A stretch of DNA of 64,000 bases from Vibrio superstes (GTDB lineage Bacteria > Pseudomonadota > Gammaproteobacteria > Enterobacterales > Vibrionaceae): positions 2,410,516-2,474,515 of the forward strand of contig NZ_BCUR01000004.1 in the NCBI RefSeq assembly GCF_003569005.1, in the 5' to 3' direction. The notes beneath the pieces are model-generated. The model worked only from the letters and a program-made list of their open reading frames with translations, did not search any database and had not been told where the DNA came from. Positions 45,141 to 53,964 of the stretch are shown here, piece after piece. Made by a program: the position numbers and the translations under genes. Position 1 is the first letter of the stretch. Each line of letters opens with the position of its first letter.

Positions 45141-46993
45141 GAGCCTAGCGTTTCCAAATATTCAAGCATGATCTGCTTATCTGTTTCTTTATCATCAGTG
45201 ACCGAAACGACACGGTCACTTAGCTGCTGCTTCAAACGTATACGTTCATCTATTTTTTCTTCGATAGTATCGGCATAGTACATATAGTAGACATTCACTA
45301 CGGACTTCTGGCCATTACGCCAAGCCCTTGCCGTCGCTTGCTCTTCAAGGGCTGGATTCCACTGACGGCAGTAATGAATTACATTGGTAGCTGCTGTAAT
45401 ATTTAGCCCCATTCCTGCCGTTCTAGGGTGAAGCAATAATACATTGAAGCCTTTTGATTCGGAGAAAGTATCAATCAAGGCTTGGCGTTCATCGTTAGGT
45501 GTTCGCCCATCGATAACCCCAGACAATATGCCATGTCTTTCATTTATAGCGCCTTGTATTAAATCAATGGCTTTTTGGAAAGTGGCAAAAATAATCACCT
45601 TCTCATCAGCTTGTGCAATTTTATCCAACTGCATCATAAGTAACTCAAACTTTGCGCTAGTCTTGATAAGAGAGTGAACATCATGAGGGATGGCAGGTTC
45701 AACTAATGCAGGGTGAGCCGTAAACTGCTGAAGCTTATTTATTAGAGGGAGGATTCCACCGCCACCATTCTGGCTATCATTCTGCATTTCATCGATTAGT
45801 GCTTCGTACTTTGTTTTTTCAGCTTCACCTAAAGAGACTGCAGTGTGTATATCAAGCTTTTCCGGTAATTGCTCTAATACATCTTTTTTCATTCTTCGCA
45901 ACGTAATTTGACGTAAGCTGCTCTCAAGCTCTTCCAAGTTTTTATTCAATGTTTCAGACAAATCAGAATGTACGTAGCGGCTCTTAAAGCTATCTTGCCT
46001 CTCCAAAAAGCCTTCAAATACCAGATCCGTTAAGGCCCATGCATCCATCAAACTATTTTCTACAGGCGTTCCAGACATGGCAACAGTGACACCGACATCT
46101 AAACGGCGAGCGGAAAGGGAGCGAGTGGATTTAGGGTTTTTTAACATACTCGCCTCATCGAACAGAGCAAGGTCAAAGTAGACGTCTTCAAGCATCGTAA
46201 TGTCTGAAGACATTGTAGTGTAAGGGGTTATAACAACATTGTGCTTGTCGAAAGCAGAGGCAACACCACGACGATTCTTTCCGTAATGCAGATAAGGCAT
46301 AATGCTTGGTGCAAAAAAGTTAAATTCCCGTACCCAGTTATCAAGCAAAGGGTTGGGAACTACGATCAATACTTTGCTGTTTGGGTTCTTTTCCAAAACA
46401 TCACAACATAGTGCGATCACTTGAGCCGTTTTACCTAGGCCCATATCATCAGCAAGTATTGTCCCAACGCCATTTTCTGCGCAAAAACTCAACCAGTTAA
46501 CCCCTTCTTCTTGATAGGGATACAGTGATTGCACAAAGAGCTTGTCATGATGGGCTTGCTTTTGTTGATTGCCTCTAAGCACTTCAATTAAGTCAGAAGG
46601 AAACTCATCAAGAAACCCTTCTAAATGTAGAGTGCGTAGAAGCTTCATTAACTTAGGAAGGGGAAGATCTTCAAAAGCGCTAACCAATAAGCCGCAGACA
46701 TGGGAGCTAACGAAATGTATCCTCTTACCATCAGATATAAAGTAGCCATACTTTGCTAAAGAATTCGTTTGCTCCGAATCTAATTTTTGACCTCGAAAGA
46801 ACACCGAAAAATAAGGTGTTGGCTCTGCCTCGAATTCAAAATAGATTCGAGCAGGGCGCTTGGAAATAATTAGCTCAACCTCGCTATTGTCCGAATAAGC
46901 AGAAATTCGCCCGAGACTAAATAGTTGCTCAGCCTCTAGCAAAACCTCGTCTTTTTGAACCAGTCCATTTTTAATTGTGTAAGCCACTCTCAC
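45137..46993 (-). CDS. SNF2-family helicase/translocase
   Basis: 618 residues from a GTG at 46993. An N-terminal domain of about 150 residues is followed by the SNF2 motor: motif I ADDMGLGKT (181-189), motif II DEAS (279-282, rather than DEAH), SGTPVENS, and the C-terminal lobe motifs AGMGLNITAA and HYCRQWNPALEEQATARAWRNGQ. Such motors translocate on double-stranded DNA and are frequent in restriction and DISARM-type systems. It is the first gene of the operon. Its start lies 105 bases from the divergent methyltransferase, in a region with two operator-like repeats. Confidence 0.92.
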   Translation of the reverse strand: MRVAYTIKNGLVQKDEVLLEAEQLFSLGRISAYSDNSEVELIISKRPARIYFEFEAEPTPYFSVFFRGQKLDSEQTNSLAKYGYFISDGKRIHFVSSHVCGLLVSAFEDLPLPKLMKLLRTLHLEGFLDEFPSDLIEVLRGNQQKQAHHDKLFVQSLYPYQEEGVNWLSFCAENGVGTILADDMGLGKTAQVIALCCDVLEKNPNSKVLIVVPNPLLDNWVREFNFFAPSIMPYLHYGKNRRGVASAFDKHNVVITPYTTMSSDITMLEDVYFDLALFDEASMLKNPKSTRSLSARRLDVGVTVAMSGTPVENSLMDAWALTDLVFEGFLERQDSFKSRYVHSDLSETLNKNLEELESSLRQITLRRMKKDVLEQLPEKLDIHTAVSLGEAEKTKYEALIDEMQNDSQNGGGGILPLINKLQQFTAHPALVEPAIPHDVHSLIKTSAKFELLMMQLDKIAQADEKVIIFATFQKAIDLIQGAINERHGILSGVIDGRTPNDERQALIDTFSESKGFNVLLLHPRTAGMGLNITAATNVIHYCRQWNPALEEQATARAWRNGQKSVVNVYYMYYADTIEEKIDERIRLKQQLSDRVVSVTDDKETDKQIMLEYLETLGS

Positions 46994-47000
46994 TTCCTGT

Positions 47001-47086
47001 TCACCGGGTTAAAAACCGGATAATTGCTTGCAATTATGCATGTTCAAATATACAGTGCACACTATCACCGGGGCAAAAACCGGATA
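47001..47086. promoter_or_regulatory. Two operator-like CCGG repeats between helicase and methyltransferase
   Basis: TCACCGGG, two variable bases, then AAAAACCGGATA occurs at 47001-47022 (TT) and 47065-47086 (GC), 64 bases apart. Each copy has two CCGG half-sites in a partial dyad. They sit directly in the divergent promoter region and are probably bound by the methyltransferase's own helix-turn-helix. Confidence 0.8.
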
Positions 47087-47098
47087 TAAATATGGAAA

Positions 47099-48421
47099 AT
47101 GGTGCATAAATTGAATACCTCCCACTATATCAAAGAGTTAAGAGATAAACTTGGCTTAGGACAGCGTGAGCTAGCAAATTTGATAGGTCTAGGAAAAGAC
47201 GGTGAACGAACAATTCGTGGTTGGGAAGCTGGAGAGCATAAACCTTCCCCTCTAAAGTGGGCAAAGATTGTCGATTTAGAAAATGAAATGAAGGAGTTCT
47301 ACGACAATGCTCCCCTAAAACAGGGTGAAATAGGAAATTCTAGCTTTCGTTTTATTGATCTCTTTGCTGGCATTGGTGGCATCCGTTATCCATTTCAGCA
47401 ACTAGGTGGCAACTGTGTGTTCACTTCTGAGTGGGATAAATTTGCTCAAAGAACTTACTTAGCAAACTATGGCGACATGCCTAACGGTGATATTACTAAA
47501 ATTTCTGCAGATATGATTCCTGATCACGAGATCCTTTTAGGTGGCTTTCCTTGCCAAGCCTTTTCACAAGCAGGGCTAAAACAGGGCTTTAGTGACACCC
47601 GTGGGACGATGTTCTTTGAAGTTCAGCGAATTTTAGCAGCTAAAAAACCTAAATCCTTTCTCCTTGAAAATGTAAAACAGCTTAGAGGGCATGACAAAGG
47701 CCGTACTCTAAAAACCATCATGGATATCTTACAAGGAAAGCATGAGCAACAGATTCCTGAAGATGTACCTATGAGCGAAGAGGCACGCCATGCTTTGCAA
47801 GACAAGTTGAATTACTGGGTTGATGTTCGCGTTTTACGAGCAGGTGACTTTGGTGCACCTCAAAATAGAGAGAGGGTCTTCATTATTGGTTTTGATAAGG
47901 ACCAGTTCCCAGGCGTAAACTTCGATAACATATTCAATTGGCCTGAACCGCCTAAGACACCAACACGTGTCGGGGACATCCTACAAACACGTGAAGAATT
48001 AGCGGCTGATCATAAAGAGTATAATAAAGACCGTTTTACTATCTCAGACAAGTTGTGGGAAGGACATCAAAAACGTAAAGCTGGGCATAAGACTAAAGGC
48101 AATGGATTTGGTTATTCACTTTTCAATGAAGATAGTGAGTACACAAATACAATCAGTGCTCGATACTATAAAGATGGTTCAGAGATATTAATTGACCAAG
48201 CCCAGCTCAATAAAAACCCACGTAAGCTAACACCACGCGAGTGCGCTAGGTTACAAGGTTTTCCAGAAACCTTTAAGGTTGATGCTGTTTCACAAAACCA
48301 AGTGTATCAACAGTTTGGTAACTCAGTTTGTATGAATGTAATACATGCTGTAGCTGAGCAAATGGTCAATACACTAGCGACAGCTGATCAATTGGTAAGT
48401 GAGCAACGCCAAGCTAGCTAA
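47099..48421 (+). CDS. DNA cytosine-5 methyltransferase with N-terminal helix-turn-helix
   Basis: 440 residues. Residues 9-60 form an Xre-like DNA-binding domain (LGQRELANLIGLGK...RTIRGWEAGEHKPS). The m5C methyltransferase core has motif I DLFAGIGGI (87-95), motif IV GGFPCQAFS with catalytic Cys152, motif VI ENV (190-192), motif VIII QNRERV (255-260), a target-recognition region (about 270-370), motif IX RECARLQGFP and motif X QFGNSVC. M.SsoII and M.EcoRII are known examples with N-terminal extensions that repress transcription, so autoregulation is likely. Its target site is unknown; CCGG is only a guess. Confidence 0.95.
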   Translation: MVHKLNTSHYIKELRDKLGLGQRELANLIGLGKDGERTIRGWEAGEHKPSPLKWAKIVDLENEMKEFYDNAPLKQGEIGNSSFRFIDLFAGIGGIRYPFQQLGGNCVFTSEWDKFAQRTYLANYGDMPNGDITKISADMIPDHEILLGGFPCQAFSQAGLKQGFSDTRGTMFFEVQRILAAKKPKSFLLENVKQLRGHDKGRTLKTIMDILQGKHEQQIPEDVPMSEEARHALQDKLNYWVDVRVLRAGDFGAPQNRERVFIIGFDKDQFPGVNFDNIFNWPEPPKTPTRVGDILQTREELAADHKEYNKDRFTISDKLWEGHQKRKAGHKTKGNGFGYSLFNEDSEYTNTISARYYKDGSEILIDQAQLNKNPRKLTPRECARLQGFPETFKVDAVSQNQVYQQFGNSVCMNVIHAVAEQMVNTLATADQLVSEQRQAS

Positions 48422-48432
48422 AGGATTTAAAG

Positions 48433-48458
48433 GTAAGCCCCAATATGATGGGGCTTAC
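48433..48458. terminator. Bidirectional terminator between methyltransferase and nuclease
   Basis: GTAAGCCCCA (48433-48442) and TGGGGCTTAC (48449-48458) form a perfect ten-base stem with a six-base loop between two convergent genes. Confidence 0.75.
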
Positions 48459-48464
48459 GGTTTA

Positions 48465-49397
48465 CTAGAAGTTTAAGGTACTTCTTCTCTGAAGATCTTG
48501 CTCTAATAACGCTTTAATATCATCACCTAACTCTGACAATGGTCTAAAGAATTGCGTCCCATTGATATTCAAAGGTGCAACTCGTTCCGCATGATTATAA
48601 AACTCCTGAACCTCAGCATAAGTAGATGTATCTCCATCATATTGCTGTTCTGTCACTGCGACGTCAGGTAGATAAATAGCTAGAAACCCTGCTTTTTTTA
48701 AGTTTCTAACCTTGTGCTGAGATGTAAACTCTCCAGGCTCTTCAAAAAAGCCCACACCGACCAAGTCATTAGAGAAACCAGACGCTAGAAGCCGTTCTCT
48801 AGAAAAACCTGACTTTACAGAAAACCACAGATTATTAGGCAAAGACATTAATACGAAGTCCCCATAAGACTTGGTATCATCCTGAGTGGTTTGGAAAATA
48901 TCTGGGCTTGTTGAGACGGTCTCTATTGCTCGTTTGAGTAGTTCTTCAGATAGTGAGCCGAGCACAGACACCCCACCTTGAGTCTCATTATTCCCCTTTT
49001 CTTCTTTTTGCTGTCTAGTCCAACGCGCCTCATGTCTCGCTCTGAGGTCCCTTTTAAAATCAGATATATTAGAAAAATCTACAGTTTGCTTGCGGAGAAC
49101 GGAAAGCGCCTCAACTTGATGGGCTGCTCCTGGGTGGATGTTCTTTAAGAAAAAAGCGAGTTGAGGAGCCTTGCTCAGAATTTTATCTTTTATGCGCTTG
49201 CGCGAAACGTTGGGTTCAGCGTGGCAGTTGCATTCATCACAGTCAAAAAAATAGTCTTGGGATACTTTTTCAACAATTTCTGTATACAAATCCGAAAGCT
49301 CTGCGCTATCCCTCATTCGTTCGACTAATTCATCGAACTCTGCATTTGTAGGAAAAGGCCTTAGCCTAGTTATGTCGTTATACTGATCTAGGTTCAT
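48465..49397 (-). CDS. Probable PD-(D/E)xK restriction endonuclease
   Basis: 310 residues from ATG 49397. The middle has Gly179-Asp180 followed 13 residues later by Ser193-Val-Lys195 (GDFVLMSLPNNLWFSVKSGF), a good PD-(D/E)xK nuclease pattern. RERLLASGFSNDLVGVGFFEEPGEF continues it. An N-terminal Cys/His-rich segment (CDECNCHAEP, 53-62) may bind metal. It is convergent with the methyltransferase, so it may be the matching type II nuclease. No named enzyme is recognised, and the assignment rests on the motif and position. Confidence 0.6.
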   Translation of the reverse strand: MNLDQYNDITRLRPFPTNAEFDELVERMRDSAELSDLYTEIVEKVSQDYFFDCDECNCHAEPNVSRKRIKDKILSKAPQLAFFLKNIHPGAAHQVEALSVLRKQTVDFSNISDFKRDLRARHEARWTRQQKEEKGNNETQGGVSVLGSLSEELLKRAIETVSTSPDIFQTTQDDTKSYGDFVLMSLPNNLWFSVKSGFSRERLLASGFSNDLVGVGFFEEPGEFTSQHKVRNLKKAGFLAIYLPDVAVTEQQYDGDTSTYAEVQEFYNHAERVAPLNINGTQFFRPLSELGDDIKALLEQDLQRRSTLNF

Positions 49398-49500
49398 GTT
49401 CACTCGTTCTGTTGTAAAACAAAACACTCTCTCATAAGAAACTAGATTAATTAAGAATAAACTAGCGATAGAGCTCAATAATGAGCTCCGTTTCCCAACA

Positions 49501-49953
49501 TCACGAAAGCACAATAGCCAGCCCCTTTTGCACCGCCAAGCGCAAACGTATTTCCAGCTCTGCTTTTTCCTCGAAAGCTGTTTCTACAGCTTTTTGCAAG
49601 GCTGCAATCCGATCTTCTGCTTCTTTAAGGTCAGCCGTGAGGCTATCAATATGTCTTGAATGTTCCTGGTTCACTGACTCATAAACACTAACTTGCTCTG
49701 ACACAATGCGATCTATATTCTCTTGAATGGCCTTCGCAACCGCATCAGAGATAGGTATCATTTTGACGCGCTCAACCGCCTTGAACTCTCGTTGCTCCCT
49801 CCATTCCTTAAAGTATTTGTGGCAAGTTGATGTACTGTTTACCTCCTCAACTCCAGCCTGAATATCCCTTACCGTAGGATAGGTTTGTTTCTCCTCTAAA
49901 AATTGCTCACAGAAACCTTTGACTGCATTACGTTTCACTTCAGATTCATTCAT
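49501..49953 (-). CDS. KfrA-like DNA-binding coiled-coil protein
   Basis: 150 residues. The N-terminal part (TYPTVRDIQAGVEEVNSTSTCHKYFKEWREQ, 23-53) matches the KfrA DNA-binding domain (PTVRxVRxxLxxxSxxTxxxxLxxW). Residues 80-145 form a coiled coil (ADLKEAEDRIAALQKAVETAF). KfrA proteins are plasmid transcriptional autoregulators and nucleoid-like factors. It lies upstream of the nuclease gene on the same strand (103 bases), and might regulate it or the island. Confidence 0.72.
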   Translation of the reverse strand: MNESEVKRNAVKGFCEQFLEEKQTYPTVRDIQAGVEEVNSTSTCHKYFKEWREQREFKAVERVKMIPISDAVAKAIQENIDRIVSEQVSVYESVNQEHSRHIDSLTADLKEAEDRIAALQKAVETAFEEKAELEIRLRLAVQKGLAIVLS

Positions 49954-50213
49954 GACTGCCTCTCATTAGGTCATTGCTCAAACCTGTGGTAATCACTTGT
50001 TCTGCATATCAATTGTCATGTTGAAGCAATAATAAAACCTAAGTTCTAGAGCGATAGATAGATGACATGTACCTGATATAGGTTTCTGTGAATGCTGTCC
50101 CATAACAGTTTGCGATTTTTGCTGGTTTAAAGTTTTATCTTCCCTTCTTTCACTTCTCCCCCTCTTTTTTTGCTTCAATCGGCTCAATGTTCAAGCAAAT
50201 AGGTTGTTGCACT

Positions 50214-50462
50214 ATGAACCAAGACACTAAAGCTTTTATCAAGATGGAAACACTTTGTAAGCAAATTGACACTTCTAAGAAAACCATTGAGAACTGGATT
50301 CGTGAAGGTCTTTTTGTACCTGCAGTCGCTTTCTGTGGGCGTTCTAAACGTTTCAACGTCCAAGAACTAGAAATCTACTACGCGGGAGTCATAGCTCAAC
50401 AAGATCGCAAGGAGCTTGTGAAAGAGATAGTTGATGCACGCTCTACAGGTTCAAAGGTGTAA
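50214..50462 (+). CDS. AlpA-like excisionase/regulator
   Basis: 82 residues, MerR/AlpA-type winged helix: METLCKQIDTSKKTIENWIREGLFVPAVAFCGRSKRFNVQELEIYY (residues 11-56). Such proteins activate or direct excision by P4-type integrases. It ends four bases before the integrase at 50467, so the two are coupled. The start at 50214 is chosen over 50187 because it gives the shorter, family-like N-terminus. Confidence 0.75.
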   Translation: MNQDTKAFIKMETLCKQIDTSKKTIENWIREGLFVPAVAFCGRSKRFNVQELEIYYAGVIAQQDRKELVKEIVDARSTGSKV

Positions 50463-50466
50463 CAGC

Positions 50467-51675
50467 ATGACAAAACCTTTAAATAGCTTGTGCGATCTTC
50501 AAATCAAAAATGCGAAACCAGAAGGAAACGATACGCTCCTCTGTGATGGAGGGGGACTTTACGTTCGAATCAGAGGGAAAAAATCTAAGTCTTTTATATA
50601 TATCTACACCGACTCTGTCACTAAAAATCGCTCTAAAAAAACTCTGGGGAAATATCCGGACTTGAGCTTGCGCGACGCTAGGGCTTTGCGTGAAACACTA
50701 ACTAATACTAATAATGTCATTTCGACTATCCCGTGCCATATAAGTAATGCTATTGCTAATAAGAGCCTAAAGTTTGAAGACGTAGCTCGAGATTACATTG
50801 AGAAAAAAGATATTCTACAAAACTCAAAATCGGATGAACTGAACAGGCTGGAAAAATACGTCTTCCCATCCCTAGGGGGCGTTAATATCGATGAGTTCAC
50901 ATCGGCACTTGCTTCTCATGTGTTAGAGCAAGTGATAGCTCTAGGCTATAAAGAAACGGCTAGTCGCATTGCAAGCTCTATCGTCAGCATTTTTAATGAC
51001 GCGACTTGCCGCGGTTTAATCGAAATGAATACGTTGACGCCGCTCAAGAGTGCCTACCCATCACCCAAAAGCCAATCTTTGCTTGCGATTGAATGGCGAG
51101 AACTTCGTACCTTCTTTCAAACTCTAGGAAGTGCAGATGTTCTTCCAATAACTCGTTGTTTGATTGAGTTTCAATTTCACACTATCACTCGGCCAATAGA
51201 GGCAGCTTCTGCTCGTTGGGCCGATATCGATCTAGGACTGCGTATTTGGACCATCCCCTCTAAATCACAAAATGAGCTAGAACATAAGATAATGCTCAGC
51301 CAAGAAAGCGTAAATATTCTACAGACCATAAAGGGCTTAATCGGGGATAAACATGAGTTTGTTTTTCCAAATCAGGGCCGTAATCGCAATGGCCATATGA
51401 GTTCACAAACAGTAAATGCCGTTTTCAAGCGCATTGGGTATCAAGGCAGGTTTCACGGTCATGGTACGCGATCACTGGCTAGCACCACACTGAACGAATT
51501 TGGTGTCAATTATGATCACATAGAAAAAAGCTTGGGGCACATTGAACAGAATGACGCTCGAAAAGCATATAACCGTGCACAGTACATTCATCAGAGAAGA
51601 AAGCTAATGGGTTTTTGGAGTCAATTTTTGGTGCATCAGGCCGGAGCTACCTTGCCATGCTGGGAACGCTATTAG
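50467..51675 (+). CDS. Second P4-type tyrosine integrase in island 2
   Basis: 402 residues. The DUF4102-type arm domain (LLCDGGGLYVRIRGKKSKSFIYIY...LGKYPDLSLRDAR) is followed by a catalytic domain with Arg242 (TITRPIEA), His332 and Arg335 (HGTRS), His358 (GH) and Tyr368 (AYNRA). It shares the C-terminal RRKLMGFWSQ ending with the integrase at 37994 (RRKMMNWWSQ), so they are relatives. No att-like copy is visible beside it. It may be the integrase of an older element that recombined into island 2, or may cooperate with the first. Confidence 0.92.
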   Translation: MTKPLNSLCDLQIKNAKPEGNDTLLCDGGGLYVRIRGKKSKSFIYIYTDSVTKNRSKKTLGKYPDLSLRDARALRETLTNTNNVISTIPCHISNAIANKSLKFEDVARDYIEKKDILQNSKSDELNRLEKYVFPSLGGVNIDEFTSALASHVLEQVIALGYKETASRIASSIVSIFNDATCRGLIEMNTLTPLKSAYPSPKSQSLLAIEWRELRTFFQTLGSADVLPITRCLIEFQFHTITRPIEAASARWADIDLGLRIWTIPSKSQNELEHKIMLSQESVNILQTIKGLIGDKHEFVFPNQGRNRNGHMSSQTVNAVFKRIGYQGRFHGHGTRSLASTTLNEFGVNYDHIEKSLGHIEQNDARKAYNRAQYIHQRRKLMGFWSQFLVHQAGATLPCWERY

Positions 51676-52245
51676 TCTCGACAATTTTAAACCTCGACTC
51701 CCCATTTAGCAGGGTGATTTCAGCATACCAACTAGCAAAGACGTTAAATCGTTCAAACACGCGGCAATCGCGGCCCTAGTCGAGAGACATATCAGGAAAA
51801 GCCATAGTGGGATGCTCGTCCCCATTTGGAGCGCAGCGGCACAAGTGCGTAGCACTCAGACCACTCGAAAGAGTGTGCACTGAGTGCTACAACGACGAGT
51901 ACCTATGCTCTCACTCGCTTGGCACCGGACAGAAGCAACTTCACAGTTTGGCGTTCTGTCTCTATCGCAATCCAAGTCGCTGTCATCAAGCCAATCCATA
52001 CATAGCAACTAGATAGAGGAGTTAACATCCCGCGCTGATGCCAACAGCCTATCTAGAACCAGACAGAGGATGCAATAAGCCCATTGCTCTCAAACGCTGA
52101 GAGAACTGTTTGTAAAGTGACTGAGGATGCAACAATCCCGCGCTTCTCATGGAGAAGAGCAGTCACAAATTGGCGTAATCATTAATCGGCAAGAGGTGAA
52201 ATCCCTCTGTGCATTCAACGCTATGTCAAATTACAAAGGTTCAAT
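51676..52245 (+). ncRNA. Putative structured RNA or leader region between two integrases
   Basis: 570 bases without a credible gene but rich in pairing. At 51849-51890 GTAGCACTCAG pairs with CTGAGTGCTAC (11 of 11), enclosing CACTC-GAAA-GAGTG with a GNRA tetraloop. An outer stem CTCGTC / GACGAG (about 51814 and 51894) encloses this. GTCTCGAC near 51673 can pair with GTCGAGAGAC near 51778. Three diverged units beginning with GAGGA at 52016, 52066 and 52123 follow, each with a small hairpin. It may be a leader of the integrase at 52246 or an independent RNA. Confidence 0.5.
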
Positions 52246-53259
52246 ATGAAAATAAAATACAGTGGTCATTTGCCGCCTACAAACCGTAATTTTTCCTCTC
52301 CTAACTTCGGGCTAGGTGCGCGACAAATAGATAAGGCTCTCATTAATGCAAGTTTGGAAAATCTTGGAGGGGTCAAGAACAACACTCACAAAGCCCGATC
52401 AGCGGCTTGTCGTGATTTTGCACTCTTCCTTAAGCAAGAAACAGATGCGAAGAGACTGAATGCCATATCTAAACAAGAAGTGACGGGCTATGCCGAATAT
52501 CTCAGAGAACGCTACGAATGTAATGGTCAATTTAGTGCGAGGGCAGCACGCGATTACCTCAGCCATATCAACGTTTGCCTACGTCAAGCAAGGGGTGACA
52601 GTAAACTCACTGTACTCGCAACTAAAGAAATGGACTTTCCACCCAAGAATGAGATTGAAACCATAGACCGCTCGGTCTCTGAGGATCTACATAACCAGAT
52701 AGTGACTCAAGCGAGCGAACCTGTCGCTGTCATCAGCCAACTCCAGAGAGCATTTGGATTGCGATTTAGGGAAGCTAGTCTAACGGACTGTGAGAAAGCA
52801 CTAAAAGAGTATCATTCTACTGGCTTTATCACTGTGTCTAGAGGGACCAAGGGGGGACAAAATCGTACTATCGAAATTGAAAACTTCAATCAAGTATCTG
52901 CACTTGAACGCGGTGCAAACCTGCAAGCACACACTGGACATGTCAATGCCACTCCCGTTGATTCTTCTTTAAAAGCATTCCAGAGTAAGGCATGGCGTGA
53001 AGTCAAAAGCATCAACTCAAACTATCATTCACATGGAGAGCGCAAGTTTTTTGCATGCCAATATTATACCGAAAAGATGGGTGTAGCACCGCCTGTCATC
53101 GCTGAAGTTTCCCATGGTAAAGCACACTTTGTATTTGCCGCAGAACGTCTTGGCATTACTGTTTCAGAAGCCAAAACAGAAGATGAGAAAGTTCGCTTAC
53201 AGTTATCCCAACTGTTGGGGCATCATCGACCAGGAATCACCAACGCCTACATAGGGTAA
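52246..53259 (+). CDS. Tyrosine recombinase of the Integrase_1 type
   Basis: 337 residues, unlike the P4-type integrases. N-terminal SAM-like core-binding domain (about 45-115) and catalytic domain with Arg173 (FGLRFREAS), His263 and Arg266 (SHGERK), His326 (LLGHHRPGITNAY) and Tyr335, the third residue from the C-terminus. AAAGG precedes the ATG. This kind is common on Vibrio mobile islands, often beside other integrases. Which att it acts on is unknown. Confidence 0.85.
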   Translation: MKIKYSGHLPPTNRNFSSPNFGLGARQIDKALINASLENLGGVKNNTHKARSAACRDFALFLKQETDAKRLNAISKQEVTGYAEYLRERYECNGQFSARAARDYLSHINVCLRQARGDSKLTVLATKEMDFPPKNEIETIDRSVSEDLHNQIVTQASEPVAVISQLQRAFGLRFREASLTDCEKALKEYHSTGFITVSRGTKGGQNRTIEIENFNQVSALERGANLQAHTGHVNATPVDSSLKAFQSKAWREVKSINSNYHSHGERKFFACQYYTEKMGVAPPVIAEVSHGKAHFVFAAERLGITVSEAKTEDEKVRLQLSQLLGHHRPGITNAYIG

Positions 53260-53333
53260 TGCCAATAATAAAACGAGAAACGTATCAAGACACGCTTCTC
53301 GTTATTAGGCTCATTAAGCAGAAATGCACAACG

Positions 53334-53666
53334 TTAGCACGTTGTCTTGCCGTGGGATGGTCGCTCAATATCCAGCAGCTTCAACAAGCAAAACTGACGA
53401 TTTTTAGCATCTGTGCAAACGGCAAATAACAGCCAGTGCTCAATGAAACCATTGTTAGAAAAGGACAAACGATAATTTTTAATGTCCAATGCCTTCAATA
53501 CTTTTGAGGTACCAAATGCACAATGGGTCATCAATGTAGTGGCATCATTGCCGTGTTTTTTACTGCTAGTGCGGACAGGCACTAGAGCAATAGGCGTATC
53601 ACCCATTTGCGTAAGGTCGATATCGACCAATGGAGTGACGAGGAGATTGTTGAATGTAGCCATCAT
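53334..53666 (-). CDS. Unknown 110-residue island protein
   Basis: I do not recognise this protein. From ATG 53666 it reads MMATFNNLLVTPLVDIDLTQMG and later FGTSKVLKALDIKNYRLSFSNNGFIEHWLL, a soluble mixed alpha/beta sequence with several Cys near the C-terminus. The frame is open to 53720, but the upstream part is less convincing. It is convergent with the recombinase at 52246. It could also be an ordinary hypothetical gene of mobile DNA with no link to integration. Confidence 0.5.
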   Translation of the reverse strand: MMATFNNLLVTPLVDIDLTQMGDTPIALVPVRTSSKKHGNDATTLMTHCAFGTSKVLKALDIKNYRLSFSNNGFIEHWLLFAVCTDAKNRQFCLLKLLDIERPSHGKTTC

Positions 53667-53964
53667 TGGCTCCTTAGTTGCAATTAGGTACTCACGTCGA
53701 GTACAAAACCACACTATCAAATCAAAATGCGCCGGAAAGTCGCTATGGAAGGATGTTTTTTAAGAAAGCCTTTTTCCCTTTTATTTACTGACCGCTAAAT
53801 CAGCATCCTTCTTGTTTCGCTTTGAGAGCCCATCACTCAGAAGTGGTACCCCTCCCCCTTTTGATTTTAAAAGGGCTGAATAGTTGTCACCTAAAAAGAG
53901 CCATTCATCCTAATCATTTATCATTGCATTCCCTACATCTCCTAAACAGTGCAGGAGAGAACAC

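Noticed and set aside
39342..49953. DISARM, BREX or Zorya assignment for the defence cluster
   Set aside because: A SNF2 helicase and methyltransferase are present, but no DUF1998, PLD, PglZ, BrxL or MotAB-like protein is seen.
51676..52245. Retron msr-msd RNA
   Set aside because: The region is structured, but no reverse transcriptase gene is in the window.
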